A DNA stretch of 64,000 nucleotides from Methylogaea oryzae. GTDB taxonomy: Bacteria; Pseudomonadota; Gammaproteobacteria; Methylococcales; Methylococcaceae. Where the stretch lies: NCBI RefSeq assembly GCF_019669985.1, contig NZ_AP019782.1, positions 124,001 through 188,000 of the forward strand. The letters run 5' to 3'. The notes under the pieces were generated by a model. That model did no database searches, was not told the origin of the DNA, and saw only the letters and a list, made by a program, of their open reading frames with translations. Numbering within the stretch: the stretch's first letter is position 1; each line of letters begins with the position of its first letter. Both the position numbers and the translations under genes were made by a program. Below, piece after piece: positions 36,639 through 44,875 of the stretch.

Positions 36639-37847
36639 ATGATGTTGGGGTTGTCCGCCGGCAGGCGCATTCGAGTACTGCATGCGCTGGCGACGCTGCT
36701 GGCCGCTGCGTTGGCGTTAAGTTTGGCCGGTTGCGCCATGGATCGCGCCCGCACCCGCGGCGCCGGTTCGGCCGCCGCGCCCGTGGCGGCGGCGTTTGGC
36801 TCGGACGGGCGATTGTGGCGCGTCACCGCCGACACGCAGCATGTCTACGTGGACGCGTCCAGCGATTTGGGCAAAAGCTTTGGCCGGCCGGTCGCGGTGA
36901 ATCGCCAGGCCCAGTCCATTCGCGTCAGTAACGACGACCGGCCCCATATCGTCGTGGATAAGGCCGGCCGTATTTGGGTCACGTACTCGGCCGACGCCGC
37001 CCAGTCCGGCACCGCCTATTTCAGCTATTCCAGCGATGGCGGCAATAGTTTCAACGAGCCGGTTCCGGTGAGCGATCAAGCCGCCAGCGCCCGGGGCTAT
37101 CTCGCCCAATTGGCGGTGGACGGCGAGGGCCGGCCGCACTTTTTCTGGCACGACGAGCGCGACGGCAACGGCGGCCGCGATTCGGCCCGCGGCGGCTCCC
37201 TCTATTACGCCAGCCTGGATACGGCGGCGGCGCGCACGCCCGTCGCCAGGCGCGTGTTGCGCACGGCTTGCGAGCGCTGCCCCATCGAGGTGGCCTTCGA
37301 CAGCGACGGCTTGCCGGTGCTGTTCAGTCGCTTCGTCTTTCCCATCAAGGAAAGGGATCACGGCTTGGTCAAGGTGACGTCCGACGGCAAAGGCTGGTCG
37401 TCCTGGCGCGTGACCGACGACGATTGGGAGGCGGACGTTTGCCCGGTGCAAGGCCCGGCTTTCTCCATCGGCCCGGATGGGCGTTACCACGTGGCTTGGT
37501 TCACCCAGGGCAAAAACCGCCAGGGCCTGTTTTACGCCCGTTCCGACGACCACGGTAAGCATTTCTCGCCTTTCATGCCTTTCGGCGACGCCGGCGCGCT
37601 TGCCAGCCATCCCGTCGTCCTGAGTTTGGGGTATCGGGTGGCGCTGGTGTGGCAGGAGTTCGACGGCCGCCTTACCCATATCAAGGCGATGCTGTCGCAG
37701 GACGGCGGGGAGCGTTGGTCCGCCGTCAAAACGGTCGCGCAAGCCAAAGGCGCGTCGGACTACCCGGAACTGGTCAGCGACGGCCGGCAGATTTTTTTAT
37801 CCTGGAACAGCAGCGAACAGGGCTATCGTTTGATGGCTTTGGAATAA
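36639..37847 (+). CDS. BNR-repeat (sialidase-fold) lipoprotein, second paralogue
   Basis: A 402-residue lipoprotein, lipobox LAGC (C32), that aligns along its whole length with the preceding gene (about half the residues look identical by eye): FGSDGRLWRVT, SSDGGNSF, SDDHGKHF and SQDGGERW are its repeats. The cysteine pair is TACERCPIE and the later one is VCPVQGP. The Met/His patch of the first copy is missing. It arose by tandem duplication. Start ATG 36639 (or 36642) follows GGGAGAG; the earlier ATG 36612 is in frame but less well placed. Confidence 0.78.
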   Translation: MMLGLSAGRRIRVLHALATLLAAALALSLAGCAMDRARTRGAGSAAAPVAAAFGSDGRLWRVTADTQHVYVDASSDLGKSFGRPVAVNRQAQSIRVSNDDRPHIVVDKAGRIWVTYSADAAQSGTAYFSYSSDGGNSFNEPVPVSDQAASARGYLAQLAVDGEGRPHFFWHDERDGNGGRDSARGGSLYYASLDTAAARTPVARRVLRTACERCPIEVAFDSDGLPVLFSRFVFPIKERDHGLVKVTSDGKGWSSWRVTDDDWEADVCPVQGPAFSIGPDGRYHVAWFTQGKNRQGLFYARSDDHGKHFSPFMPFGDAGALASHPVVLSLGYRVALVWQEFDGRLTHIKAMLSQDGGERWSAVKTVAQAKGASDYPELVSDGRQIFLSWNSSEQGYRLMALE

Positions 37848-37869
37848 CGACGAGCGTAGAGGAAATCCC

Positions 37870-38367
37870 ATGAAGACGGTTGCCCGCACCCTGATGCAAT
37901 GTTTCCTGATGTTGAGCCTGTTCCTGGCCGGCTGGGCCGGCGCGCAGGCCGGAGAACAGCCTCGCGCCTATCGCGCCGGAAGCTTGGCGCAAATCGCCCA
38001 GGCTCGGCAGGGCAAGCCTTTCGTGGTGTTGCTGTGGTCTTTGGAGTGCTCCGTGTGCATGAAAGAGCTGGATTTTCTGGCGAAAACCCTGCGCGAGCAT
38101 CCCGGCATGGATATGGTGCTGATTTCTACCGACGAAGCCTCGGCCGGCGGCGAGGCGAGTTCCGTGCTGGAACTGCACGGGCTGGGCAAGGCCGAGTCGT
38201 GGATCTTTGCCGAGGACGACGCTCAGCGGCTGCGTTACGAAATCGATCCGGCTTGGTACGGCGAATTGCCGCGCGCTTATTTTTACGATGCGGCCCACAA
38301 GCGGATCGCGGTCAGCGGCGCGGTGGAAAAATCCCATTTCGACGCCTGGTTGGCGGCGGGAAAATAA
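37870..38367 (+). CDS. Secreted thioredoxin-like protein
   Basis: A 165-residue protein with a signal peptide (cleavage near AGAQA-GEQ) and a thioredoxin-like fold: PFVVLLWSLECSVCMKELDFL with C60 and C63 in an EC-S-V-C motif, MVLISTDEAS, and LPRAYFYD in the cis-Pro position. It is the last gene of the envelope run and could keep the cysteines of the BNR lipoproteins reduced; this is inference. It starts 22 nt after the second paralogue. Confidence 0.82.
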   Translation: MKTVARTLMQCFLMLSLFLAGWAGAQAGEQPRAYRAGSLAQIAQARQGKPFVVLLWSLECSVCMKELDFLAKTLREHPGMDMVLISTDEASAGGEASSVLELHGLGKAESWIFAEDDAQRLRYEIDPAWYGELPRAYFYDAAHKRIAVSGAVEKSHFDAWLAAGK

Positions 38368-38483
38368 TCGGGGAAAAAACGGACGACATCCTTGTCGTCG
38401 TAGCAGGGTGCAGTGGCAGGGGAAGCTAAGCACTGCGAGCGAACGACTGAAACTGAGCAGTTAGACCGGCGTTTTCCGGATAG

Positions 38484-38515
38484 TTTCAGTTTTTTCTCGA
38501 AACAGCTGAAAAAAC
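38484..38515. terminator. Possible bidirectional terminator
   Basis: GTTTTTTC (38489-38496) and GAAAAAAC (38508-38515) are inverted repeats, as are TTTCAG (38484-38489) and CTGAAA (38506-38511). The structure lies between the converging thioredoxin-like and DUF2076 genes. The stem is AT-rich and atypical. The rest of this 196-bp spacer holds nothing I can name. Confidence 0.4.
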
Positions 38516-38563
38516 CTGGCCGCTCTATCCTGTCGCGGCGTTTTTCCCTGCCCTGGCGTGGTT

Positions 38564-39160
38564 TTAAATCCAGCTGCTGTCGTCGTCCGACGTGTCGCCG
38601 TCGTCGGCAAAATCGACCAAATCCATCGCGCCGGGCTGGTCGTCCGGCTGCGCATCGCCGTAGTAATTGTTGATGACCGTGGTTTCCTCCACGGTTTCCC
38701 CGCCCCTAAAGCCGTCGTCGGCCATCCAGCCGCCATGTTGCGGGTGGAGCATGTGCTCCAAGCCCTGGAACAGGAACGAGCCGGCCACTACGCCGGCGGC
38801 CGTGGTGGCGACATTGCCCAGAAAACTGGAGGCGCCGCCGCCGCTGACCGGGGCGGTAGCGGGCTGCGCCGTCGGCATGGCGCCGGGTTGCGCCGTCGGC
38901 GCGCCGGCCAGCCAGGGGTTGTTGCGCGGCAGGAAGCCGCTGCCGCCGGCTTGGGATTGCAACTGGGCGATTTGCGCCTTGGCTTGCTCCAGCGCCTGCT
39001 CCAGCAGCATGGCTCGCTGTACCAGCAAATAAGCGGCGTCGGGTTGCTTCGCCAGGGCGGCTTGGATCAGGCCGTCCGCCTGCGGGTCTTTGGCCGTGGC
39101 CGGCGCTTGAACCAGGTGGCCCAGAAACTTTTCCAGCGCTTGTTGCTCTTGCGGTGTCAT
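38564..39160 (-). CDS. DUF2076 family protein
   Basis: A 198-residue protein that begins MTPQEQQALEKFLGHLVQA and has DAAYLLVQRAMLLEQALEQAKAQIAQLQ, the DUF2076 signature. A Gly/Ala/Pro-rich middle with SFLGNVATTAAGVVAGSFLFQGLEHML follows, then an acidic tail (DLVDFADDGDTSDDDSSW). The function of the family is unknown; it is described as periplasmic in some annotations, but no signal peptide is visible here. Confidence 0.85.
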   Translation of the reverse strand: MTPQEQQALEKFLGHLVQAPATAKDPQADGLIQAALAKQPDAAYLLVQRAMLLEQALEQAKAQIAQLQSQAGGSGFLPRNNPWLAGAPTAQPGAMPTAQPATAPVSGGGASSFLGNVATTAAGVVAGSFLFQGLEHMLHPQHGGWMADDGFRGGETVEETTVINNYYGDAQPDDQPGAMDLVDFADDGDTSDDDSSWI

Positions 39161-39211
39161 GGCTTTCCTGTCGGTGGTCGGTTGAAAAATAAGGGGGCCG
39201 TCGGTCGTCGG

Positions 39212-39853
39212 TCAGTCGGCCGGTTTTCTCGGCGCCAATAGCGGCGGGAACTTTTGCAGCAAGTAGTGCACCTTGCCGTCCAGATGGTATTTCTGCGCCG
39301 CCGGGTCGCCGGTCAGCTCCAAGGCGTCGTGGAGGACGCCGCGCCATAGCTGCTTGCCGGTGGCCGGCTGAAGGAAGTCCACCACCAGGGAGTGGCTTTC
39401 GTATTCTTCCCAATAATCGCCGGCCATGCCCCAGGCGCCGCCGTAGGCCCAGCCGCCCCGGCCGTAACCGTATCCCATGCCGTAAGGGTAAAACGGGCTG
39501 TAAGCAAAAGGCGCGGGGCTGGCCGCGCGGTATTTGCGCGTCACCACCTGGTAGCTCACGAGGAAGTCCGGCGCGCTGCCGTTACTGCTGCGGGTGATGC
39601 CTTTTTGCAGCAATTGGTGTTCGATCACCGTTTTGATGCGGTCGTCCAGCAGGCTGTTATCCAGCAGCGGATCGTCCGGCCGGCGCGGCGTGGCCGGGTT
39701 CGCCCAGGCGAATTGCTTGAAGTTGGCGAAGTCCGCCGCCGGGTCGTAGTCGTAGCTGACGCGCGGATTGCTTGCGCCGCAGGCGGCCAATGCCAGGCAG
39801 CAGACGGCCAGCCAAACGGGGCGGAGCCGGCGGGGCGGGAACAAATCGGGCAT
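39212..39853 (-). CDS. DUF4136 lipoprotein
   Basis: A 213-residue lipoprotein with lipobox ALAAC (C near residue 24), then VSYDYDPAADFANFKQFAW, DDRIKTVIEHQLLQKGITR and PDFLVSYQVV, typical of DUF4136. A Tyr/Gly-rich insert (YGMGYGYGRGGWAYGG) is typical of the family. It should sit on the inner face of the outer membrane. The role is unknown. Start ATG 39853 has GGAGA 8 nt upstream; earlier in-frame ATGs would place the signal sequence too far inside. Confidence 0.83.
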   Translation of the reverse strand: MPDLFPPRRLRPVWLAVCCLALAACGASNPRVSYDYDPAADFANFKQFAWANPATPRRPDDPLLDNSLLDDRIKTVIEHQLLQKGITRSSNGSAPDFLVSYQVVTRKYRAASPAPFAYSPFYPYGMGYGYGRGGWAYGGAWGMAGDYWEEYESHSLVVDFLQPATGKQLWRGVLHDALELTGDPAAQKYHLDGKVHYLLQKFPPLLAPRKPAD

Positions 39854-39917
39854 GGCGCGTCTCCAGCGGTGGTCAGCTTTCATAGTGGCGCTCGCCGCCG
39901 CCGCTTTCAAGGTCGGG

Positions 39918-41339
39918 CTATAAATTTTCCGAGGCGAAATCCGCCAGGCGCGAGCGTTCGCCCCGCTTGAGGGTGATGTGGGCGGCGTGCGGCCAGGGCC
40001 TGAAGCGATCCACCGCGTAGGTGAGGCCCGAGGTGGTGCCGGTCAGGTAGGGCGAATCGATTTGGCCGATATTGCCGATGCAGATGATCTTGGTGCCGGG
40101 GCCGGCGCGGGTCACCAGGGTTTTCATTTGCTTGGGGGTGAGGTTCTGCGCCTCGTCCAGGATGATGTAGCGGTCGAGGAAGGTGCGGCCGCGCATGAAG
40201 TTGAGGGAGCGCACTTTCACCCGCTTGAGCAGCACGTCCTGGGTGGCGGCTTTTTCCCAGCTGCCGCCGCTTTCCTCGCGGGCGGCCAGCAACTCCAGGT
40301 TGTCCAGCAGGGCGCCCATCCACGGTCCCATTTTTTCCTCCTCGGTGCCGGGCAGGAAGCCGATGTCCTCGCCGATGGGGATGGTTTCGCGGGTCATGAT
40401 GATTTCCCGGTAGCGCTTGTCGTCCAGGGTCTGGCCCAGTCCGGCGGCCAGGGCCAGCAGCGTTTTGCCGGTGCCGGCGGTGCCCAGCAGGGTGACGAAA
40501 TCGATGTCCGGATCGGTCAGCACGTTGAAGGCGAAATTTTGCTCCCGGTTGCGGGCGTGCACGCCCCAGGCGTTCAGGCCGCCCTCGCGGAAGTCTCGCG
40601 CCAGTTCCAGCACCGCCACGTCGCCCACCACCGAGCGCACCACGGCTTCGAAACCCGGCTGGGTCGCCTGGTAAACGAACTCGCAAGGGCTCCATTGCGG
40701 GACCAGCGGACCGCTCACGCGGAAAAAATTGCGGCCGTTTTCCTGCCACTTTTCGCCTCGGAGGCTGTGGCTGCTCCAGAAGTCCTCCGGCAGTTCGTAA
40801 GCCCCGCTATACAGCAGGTTGACGTCTTCCAGTACTTGGTCGTTGTGGTAGTCCTCCGCCCTTATCTCCAGCGCCGCCGCCTTGATGCGCAGGTTGATGT
40901 CCTTGGACACCACGATCACCAGGGTGTCGGGCCGCTCCTTGGCCAAGGCCAGGGCGGCGCTGAGGATGGAGTTGTCCGGCATGTTGCCGGTCATGCCTTG
41001 CGGCAGGCTGGCGTCCAGCGGATGCACCTGTAGGAAGAGCCGGCCGGCGCTGCTGCTGTCGATGCGGGCGGCGTACTCGGCGCTCGCCAGCGGAATGCCG
41101 TCGCGAATGGCGGCCAGGTCCATGTGCTGGATCAGGTCGTCCAGAAAACGGCTCACTTGGCGCACGTTGCGGGACAGTTCCGACAGGCCTTTCTTGGCTT
41201 TGTCCAACTCCTCCAACACCACCATGGGGATGAAGATGTCGTGTTCCTTGAAGCGGAAGATGGCCGTGGGATCGTGCATGAGCACGTTGGTGTCCAGCAC
41301 GAACAGCTTTTTTTCGTTGGCAACGGCCGCGATATTCAC
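39918..41339 (-). CDS. PhoH-family ATPase with N-terminal PIN domain (PhoH2)
   Basis: A 473-residue protein. The PIN nuclease domain (residues ~10-150) starts KLFVLDTNVLMHDPTAIFRF and has VVVSKDINLRIKA. The PhoH ATPase domain follows with Walker A LLGTAGTGKTLLALAAGL, EDIGFLPGTEEEKMGPW, and Walker B-like YIILDEAQNLTP, then IGNIGQIDSPYL. PhoH2 proteins are RNA helicase/ribonucleases by biochemical work on mycobacterial homologues. It ends 64 nt before the DUF4136 start region and is 143 nt downstream of rdgB. Confidence 0.93.
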   Translation of the reverse strand: MNIAAVANEKKLFVLDTNVLMHDPTAIFRFKEHDIFIPMVVLEELDKAKKGLSELSRNVRQVSRFLDDLIQHMDLAAIRDGIPLASAEYAARIDSSSAGRLFLQVHPLDASLPQGMTGNMPDNSILSAALALAKERPDTLVIVVSKDINLRIKAAALEIRAEDYHNDQVLEDVNLLYSGAYELPEDFWSSHSLRGEKWQENGRNFFRVSGPLVPQWSPCEFVYQATQPGFEAVVRSVVGDVAVLELARDFREGGLNAWGVHARNREQNFAFNVLTDPDIDFVTLLGTAGTGKTLLALAAGLGQTLDDKRYREIIMTRETIPIGEDIGFLPGTEEEKMGPWMGALLDNLELLAAREESGGSWEKAATQDVLLKRVKVRSLNFMRGRTFLDRYIILDEAQNLTPKQMKTLVTRAGPGTKIICIGNIGQIDSPYLTGTTSGLTYAVDRFRPWPHAAHITLKRGERSRLADFASENL

Positions 41340-41482
41340 CGGGATGGCCTCGGGTTGGGGAAGGGATAACCCAGTTTAGCAGGGCTGCCGGCCGGATTTG
41401 CCGCCGTTGTGGTTGGGGCGCGAAACCGCCGCGTTTTTCCGGCCCCTGGCGGGGCGGCGACGTGCGCGCGGCGCTCGGGGGA

Positions 41483-42097
41483 TTAGCGCGGTTCCGTCCC
41501 GTTGAAGGCTCGTTCCAGCTGGGCGCATAACGCCCGCACCGCTTGTCCCCGATGGCTCAGGCGGTTTTTGACGTCCGGCGGCAGTTCCGCGGAGGCGCGG
41601 CCTTGCTCCGGCACCCAGAAAACGGGGTCGTAGCCGAAGCCGTTGTCGCCCCGGGCTTCCCGTAAAATCCGGCCTTCCCATTGGCCCAGGGCGACGAGGG
41701 GGCAGGGGTCGGCGGCGTGGCGCAGGAACACCATGGCGCAGATGAAGCGCGCGCCGCGTTGCTCGTCGGGCACGTCCTGCATGGCTTCCAGCAGCTTTTC
41801 CAGGTTGGCTTGGTCGCTGGCGCCGATGCCGGCGTAACGGGCCGAATAGACGCCGGGCGCGCCGTCCAGCCAGTCCACCGCCAGGCCGGAGTCGTCGGCC
41901 ATGGCCGGCAGGCCGCTGTGGTGGGCGGCGTTGCGCGCCTTGAGGATGGCGTTCTCCACGAAGGTGAGGCCGGTTTCTTCCGCTTCCGGCGTGGCGAAGT
42001 CGGATTGCGGCAGCACGGTGTAGCGGCCCTCGCCCAGGATCGCTTGGATCTCGCGGATTTTGCCCCGGTTGCCGCTGGCGAGGACGATGCGTTCCAT
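41483..42097 (-). CDS. rdgB: XTP/dITP diphosphatase
   Basis: A 204-residue Ham1/RdgB enzyme that hydrolyses non-canonical purine triphosphates and keeps them out of DNA. It shows VLASGNRGKIREI (phosphate-binding SGN-x2-K), GLTFVENAILKARNAA, ADDSGLAVDWL, GVYSARYAG and GFGYDPVF, then LSHRGQAVRAL. It lies 9 nt downstream of rph, the common rph-rdgB pair. Confidence 0.96.
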   Translation of the reverse strand: MERIVLASGNRGKIREIQAILGEGRYTVLPQSDFATPEAEETGLTFVENAILKARNAAHHSGLPAMADDSGLAVDWLDGAPGVYSARYAGIGASDQANLEKLLEAMQDVPDEQRGARFICAMVFLRHAADPCPLVALGQWEGRILREARGDNGFGYDPVFWVPEQGRASAELPPDVKNRLSHRGQAVRALCAQLERAFNGTEPR

Positions 42098-42106
42098 GGT
42101 CCGATC

Positions 42107-42835
42107 CTAGCCTTTGCGGGCGGCGTCGAGGGCTTCGCGCTGCTTGGCCATGAGCTCGGTGATGCCCTTGTCGGCCAGGTCCAGCATGGCGTTCAGTTCG
42201 TCGCGGCGGAAAGCGTGGCCCTCGGCGGTGCCCTGTACTTCCACGAAGGCGCCGGCGTCGTTCATCACCACGTTCATGTCGGTTTCGGCGGAGCCGTCCT
42301 CGGCGTAGTCCAAGTCCAGCACCGGCACGCCCTGGTGGATGCCAACGGACACCGAGGCGATCTGGCCGTGCACCGGACTGGCCTTGATCTTGCGGTTTTT
42401 GATGAGCTTGTCCACCGCCAGGCACAGGGCGACGAAGCCGCCGGTGATGGCGGCGGTGCGAGTGCCGCCGTCGGCCTGGATCACGTCGCAGTCGATGGTG
42501 ATGGTGCGCTCGCCCAGGGCGGTCAGGTCCACCGCGGCGCGCAGGGAGCGGCCGATCAGCCGCTGGATTTCCTGGGTGCGGCCGGCTTGTTTGCCGCGCG
42601 CGGCCTCGCGGTCCATGCGCGAGTGGGTGGAGCGGGGCAGCATGCCGTATTCCGCCGTGATCCAGCCGCTGCCCTTGCCCTTGAGGAAGCCCGGCACGCG
42701 TTCGTCGACGCTGGCGGTGCAGATGACGCGGGTGTCGCCGAATTCCACTTGCACCGACCCTTCGGCGTGTTTGGTGTAGTGGCAGGTCAGCGTGATGTTG
42801 CGCAGCTGATCCGGTTGGCGTCCGCTGGGTCTCAT
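42107..42835 (-). CDS. rph: Ribonuclease PH
   Basis: A 242-residue phosphorolytic 3'-5' exoribonuclease that trims tRNA 3' ends. The family blocks are clear: [85 protein letters not shown] and [20 protein letters not shown]. The frame is open upstream, but the family begins exactly at this ATG. Confidence 0.97.
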   Translation of the reverse strand: MRPSGRQPDQLRNITLTCHYTKHAEGSVQVEFGDTRVICTASVDERVPGFLKGKGSGWITAEYGMLPRSTHSRMDREAARGKQAGRTQEIQRLIGRSLRAAVDLTALGERTITIDCDVIQADGGTRTAAITGGFVALCLAVDKLIKNRKIKASPVHGQIASVSVGIHQGVPVLDLDYAEDGSAETDMNVVMNDAGAFVEVQGTAEGHAFRRDELNAMLDLADKGITELMAKQREALDAARKG

Positions 42836-42897
42836 GGGCAAGCTCCGGGTAAAAGTTGCGCAGTATACCTCAAGCGCCTGCGGCGGCCGCCGCAATC

Positions 42898-43806
42898 CTA
42901 GTCCCCGTTGTCCTGGATGGCGGGCAGCATGTAGCGCAGCTCCGCCGCCGTTTGCGGGCGCTTGGCTTGTTCCACCGCCATGGCCCAGTCGATGGCCTGC
43001 AGCAGGGGAGGGGAGTAGGTTTTCGCGTAGATGGCGGACGCCGGTTGCAATGGGTCTTCCTTGAGCCGTTCGATGGACGGCGGCGGCGCCCGGCCGTCCA
43101 GGCAGCTGCGCATGGTGGAGCCGAGGGCGTAAATGTCGCTCCACGGCCCGATGGTGCCGTGGCGCGAGCTGTATTGCTCGATGGGCGAAAACCCCTTGGT
43201 CAGTACCTTGCCCGGTTTCCAGGTGAGGGAGTTGGGATAGGGCTGCACGGCGCCGAAATCCAGCAGCAGCGGGCTGCCGCCGGGGCGGATGAGAATGTTT
43301 TGCGGCTTGATGTCCAGGTGCAGCAGGCCGGCAGCGTGGATGGCCTGAAGGCCGTCGAGCAGGGCGTAGAACAAATGCAGCAAAAACGTTTCGCTCAGGC
43401 GGCCCTTTTTTTCCGTGAGATAGTCGGAAAGGATGCGGCCGTAGCAGAAACTCATCACCAAATAGGCCGAGCCGTTGGCCTGGAAGAAACTCCGCACGTC
43501 CAAAATATTGGGATGCTTGAGTCGGGCCAGCACTTTGGCTTCTTCCAAAAAGTGCATGAGGCCGCGGGAAAACGCCCGGGCGGATTCCTCGTCGGTGGGG
43601 ACGATGGCGTGGTTCTGGGCCCGGCTGGCCAGCTTGCGGGGAAAATATTCCTTGATCGCCACCTGCCGATGATCGGCCGCGCCGCGGGCCAGATAGACCA
43701 GGCTGAAACCGCCGCCCCCCAAGGGACGCTCGATGACGTAATCATCGATTTCGGTCCCTCGCGGCAAATAGGGCAGGCCGTTGGCGGGCGAAGCGTGGTG
43801 GTTCAC
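42898..43806 (-). CDS. Serine/threonine protein kinase (Hanks type)
   Basis: A 302-residue cytosolic kinase that is essentially a bare catalytic domain. It has the Gly-rich loop [13 protein letters not shown], the [12 protein letters not shown] lysine, [15 protein letters not shown] (catalytic loop with Leu in place of the Arg of HRD), LLLDFGAV (magnesium Asp) and [29 protein letters not shown]. It lacks PASTA or membrane segments. It starts GTG with AGGGA 6 nt upstream, between rph and divergent yicC. Targets are unknown. Confidence 0.9.
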   Translation of the reverse strand: MNHHASPANGLPYLPRGTEIDDYVIERPLGGGGFSLVYLARGAADHRQVAIKEYFPRKLASRAQNHAIVPTDEESARAFSRGLMHFLEEAKVLARLKHPNILDVRSFFQANGSAYLVMSFCYGRILSDYLTEKKGRLSETFLLHLFYALLDGLQAIHAAGLLHLDIKPQNILIRPGGSPLLLDFGAVQPYPNSLTWKPGKVLTKGFSPIEQYSSRHGTIGPWSDIYALGSTMRSCLDGRAPPPSIERLKEDPLQPASAIYAKTYSPPLLQAIDWAMAVEQAKRPQTAAELRYMLPAIQDNGD

Positions 43807-43875
43807 TGGCGTCCCTGTAATCGTGCGGGGTTAATCGGTTAACATTCCCCAATCGAATAATTATAAGGAAAAGTT

Positions 43876-44742
43876 ATGTGCCGGAGTATGACGGGATTTG
43901 CCCTCGAAGCAACCGAAGCCGGCGGATTCGCTCTGAGCTGGGAAATTCGCACGGTCAATCATCGCTACTTGGACGTGTCCCTGCGCTTGCCGGAAGCCTT
44001 CCGCTTCCTGGAAGGCGACCTGCGCAACCGGGTGGGCGGAGCGGTCAAGCGGGGCAAGGTGGACTGCATCCTGCAATGCCGGCGCCAGGCCGGCGGCGTC
44101 GGCGAGATCAAGGTCAACCAGGCGCTGGTGCAGAGCGTTATCCGCGCCGCCGACGGCATCCAAGGCCTGATGGCGCAGCCCGCCCCCTATAGCGCCCTGG
44201 ACGTGTTGCGCTGGCCCGGCGTGCTGGGCGAGGCGGAAAACGAGCCGGAAAGCCTGCGCCAACCCATCGAAAACTTGCTGGATCAAGCCTTGGCCGCGCT
44301 GGTGACGGCGCGCGCGCGGGAAGGCCGGCAGTTGGCCGAGCAAATCCAATCCCGTTGCGTCCTCATGCGGCAACAGGCCGAAGCCGCCAAGATCCGCTTG
44401 CCGCAAGTGTTGCAGGGCTTGCGCGAACGCCTCGTCGCCCGTTTGGCGGAATTTAGCGTCAACGCCGATCCCGGCCGTTTGGAGCAGGAGCTGGTATTCC
44501 TGGCGCAAAAGCTGGATGTGGCGGAAGAGCTGGATCGTTTGGCCGAACACCTGGACGAAGTGGAGCGGGTGCTGCGGGCCAAGGAACCCATCGGCCGCCG
44601 CCTGGACTTCCTCATGCAGGAACTCAACCGCGAAGCCAATACCCTGGGCTCCAAATCCGCCGACACGGAAACCACCCGCGCCTCGGTGGAGATGAAAGTG
44701 CTGATCGAACAGATGCGGGAGCAAGTACAGAATATCGAGTAA
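43876..44742 (+). CDS. yicC: YicC family endoribonuclease-like protein
   Basis: A 288-residue protein with MTGFALEATEAGGFALSWEIRTVNHRYLDVSLRLP at the start and LDFLMQELNREANTLGSKSADTETTRASVEMKVLIEQMREQVQNIE at the end read in parts, the YicC N- and C-terminal domains (YicC_N, DUF1732). YicC has been linked to RNA decay in E. coli. AAGGAAAAG lies just before the ATG; a second ATG 12 nt on is also possible. It is often next to gmk, which is not found here. Confidence 0.9.
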   Translation: MCRSMTGFALEATEAGGFALSWEIRTVNHRYLDVSLRLPEAFRFLEGDLRNRVGGAVKRGKVDCILQCRRQAGGVGEIKVNQALVQSVIRAADGIQGLMAQPAPYSALDVLRWPGVLGEAENEPESLRQPIENLLDQALAALVTARAREGRQLAEQIQSRCVLMRQQAEAAKIRLPQVLQGLRERLVARLAEFSVNADPGRLEQELVFLAQKLDVAEELDRLAEHLDEVERVLRAKEPIGRRLDFLMQELNREANTLGSKSADTETTRASVEMKVLIEQMREQVQNIE

Positions 44743-44755
44743 GGCGCACGGCGCC

Positions 44756-44785
44756 GGCAAAGCGGCTTTTGCCGCGTTTCGCGGC
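44756..44785. other. Two adjacent hairpins after yicC
   Basis: GGCAAA (44756-44761) pairs with TTTGCC (44768-44773), and GCCGCG (44771-44776) pairs with CGCGGC (44780-44785). The two overlap and would be mutually exclusive. No T-run follows. They may be a poor terminator. Confidence 0.35.
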
Positions 44786-44875
44786 AAGGGCGCGATGGCA
44801 GGCGCATGGCTCATGTCGATATCCTGTCGTTCGCGACTACAATTCCCGCAAGGTTTCGGTGCGAGAGGGCGTGCG

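Noticed and set aside
35312-37847. Annotation of the BNR proteins as sialidases
   Set aside because: Asp-boxes are only structural propeller repeats; catalytic Arg triad and Tyr/Glu pair could not be identified, and the cysteine motifs point elsewhere.
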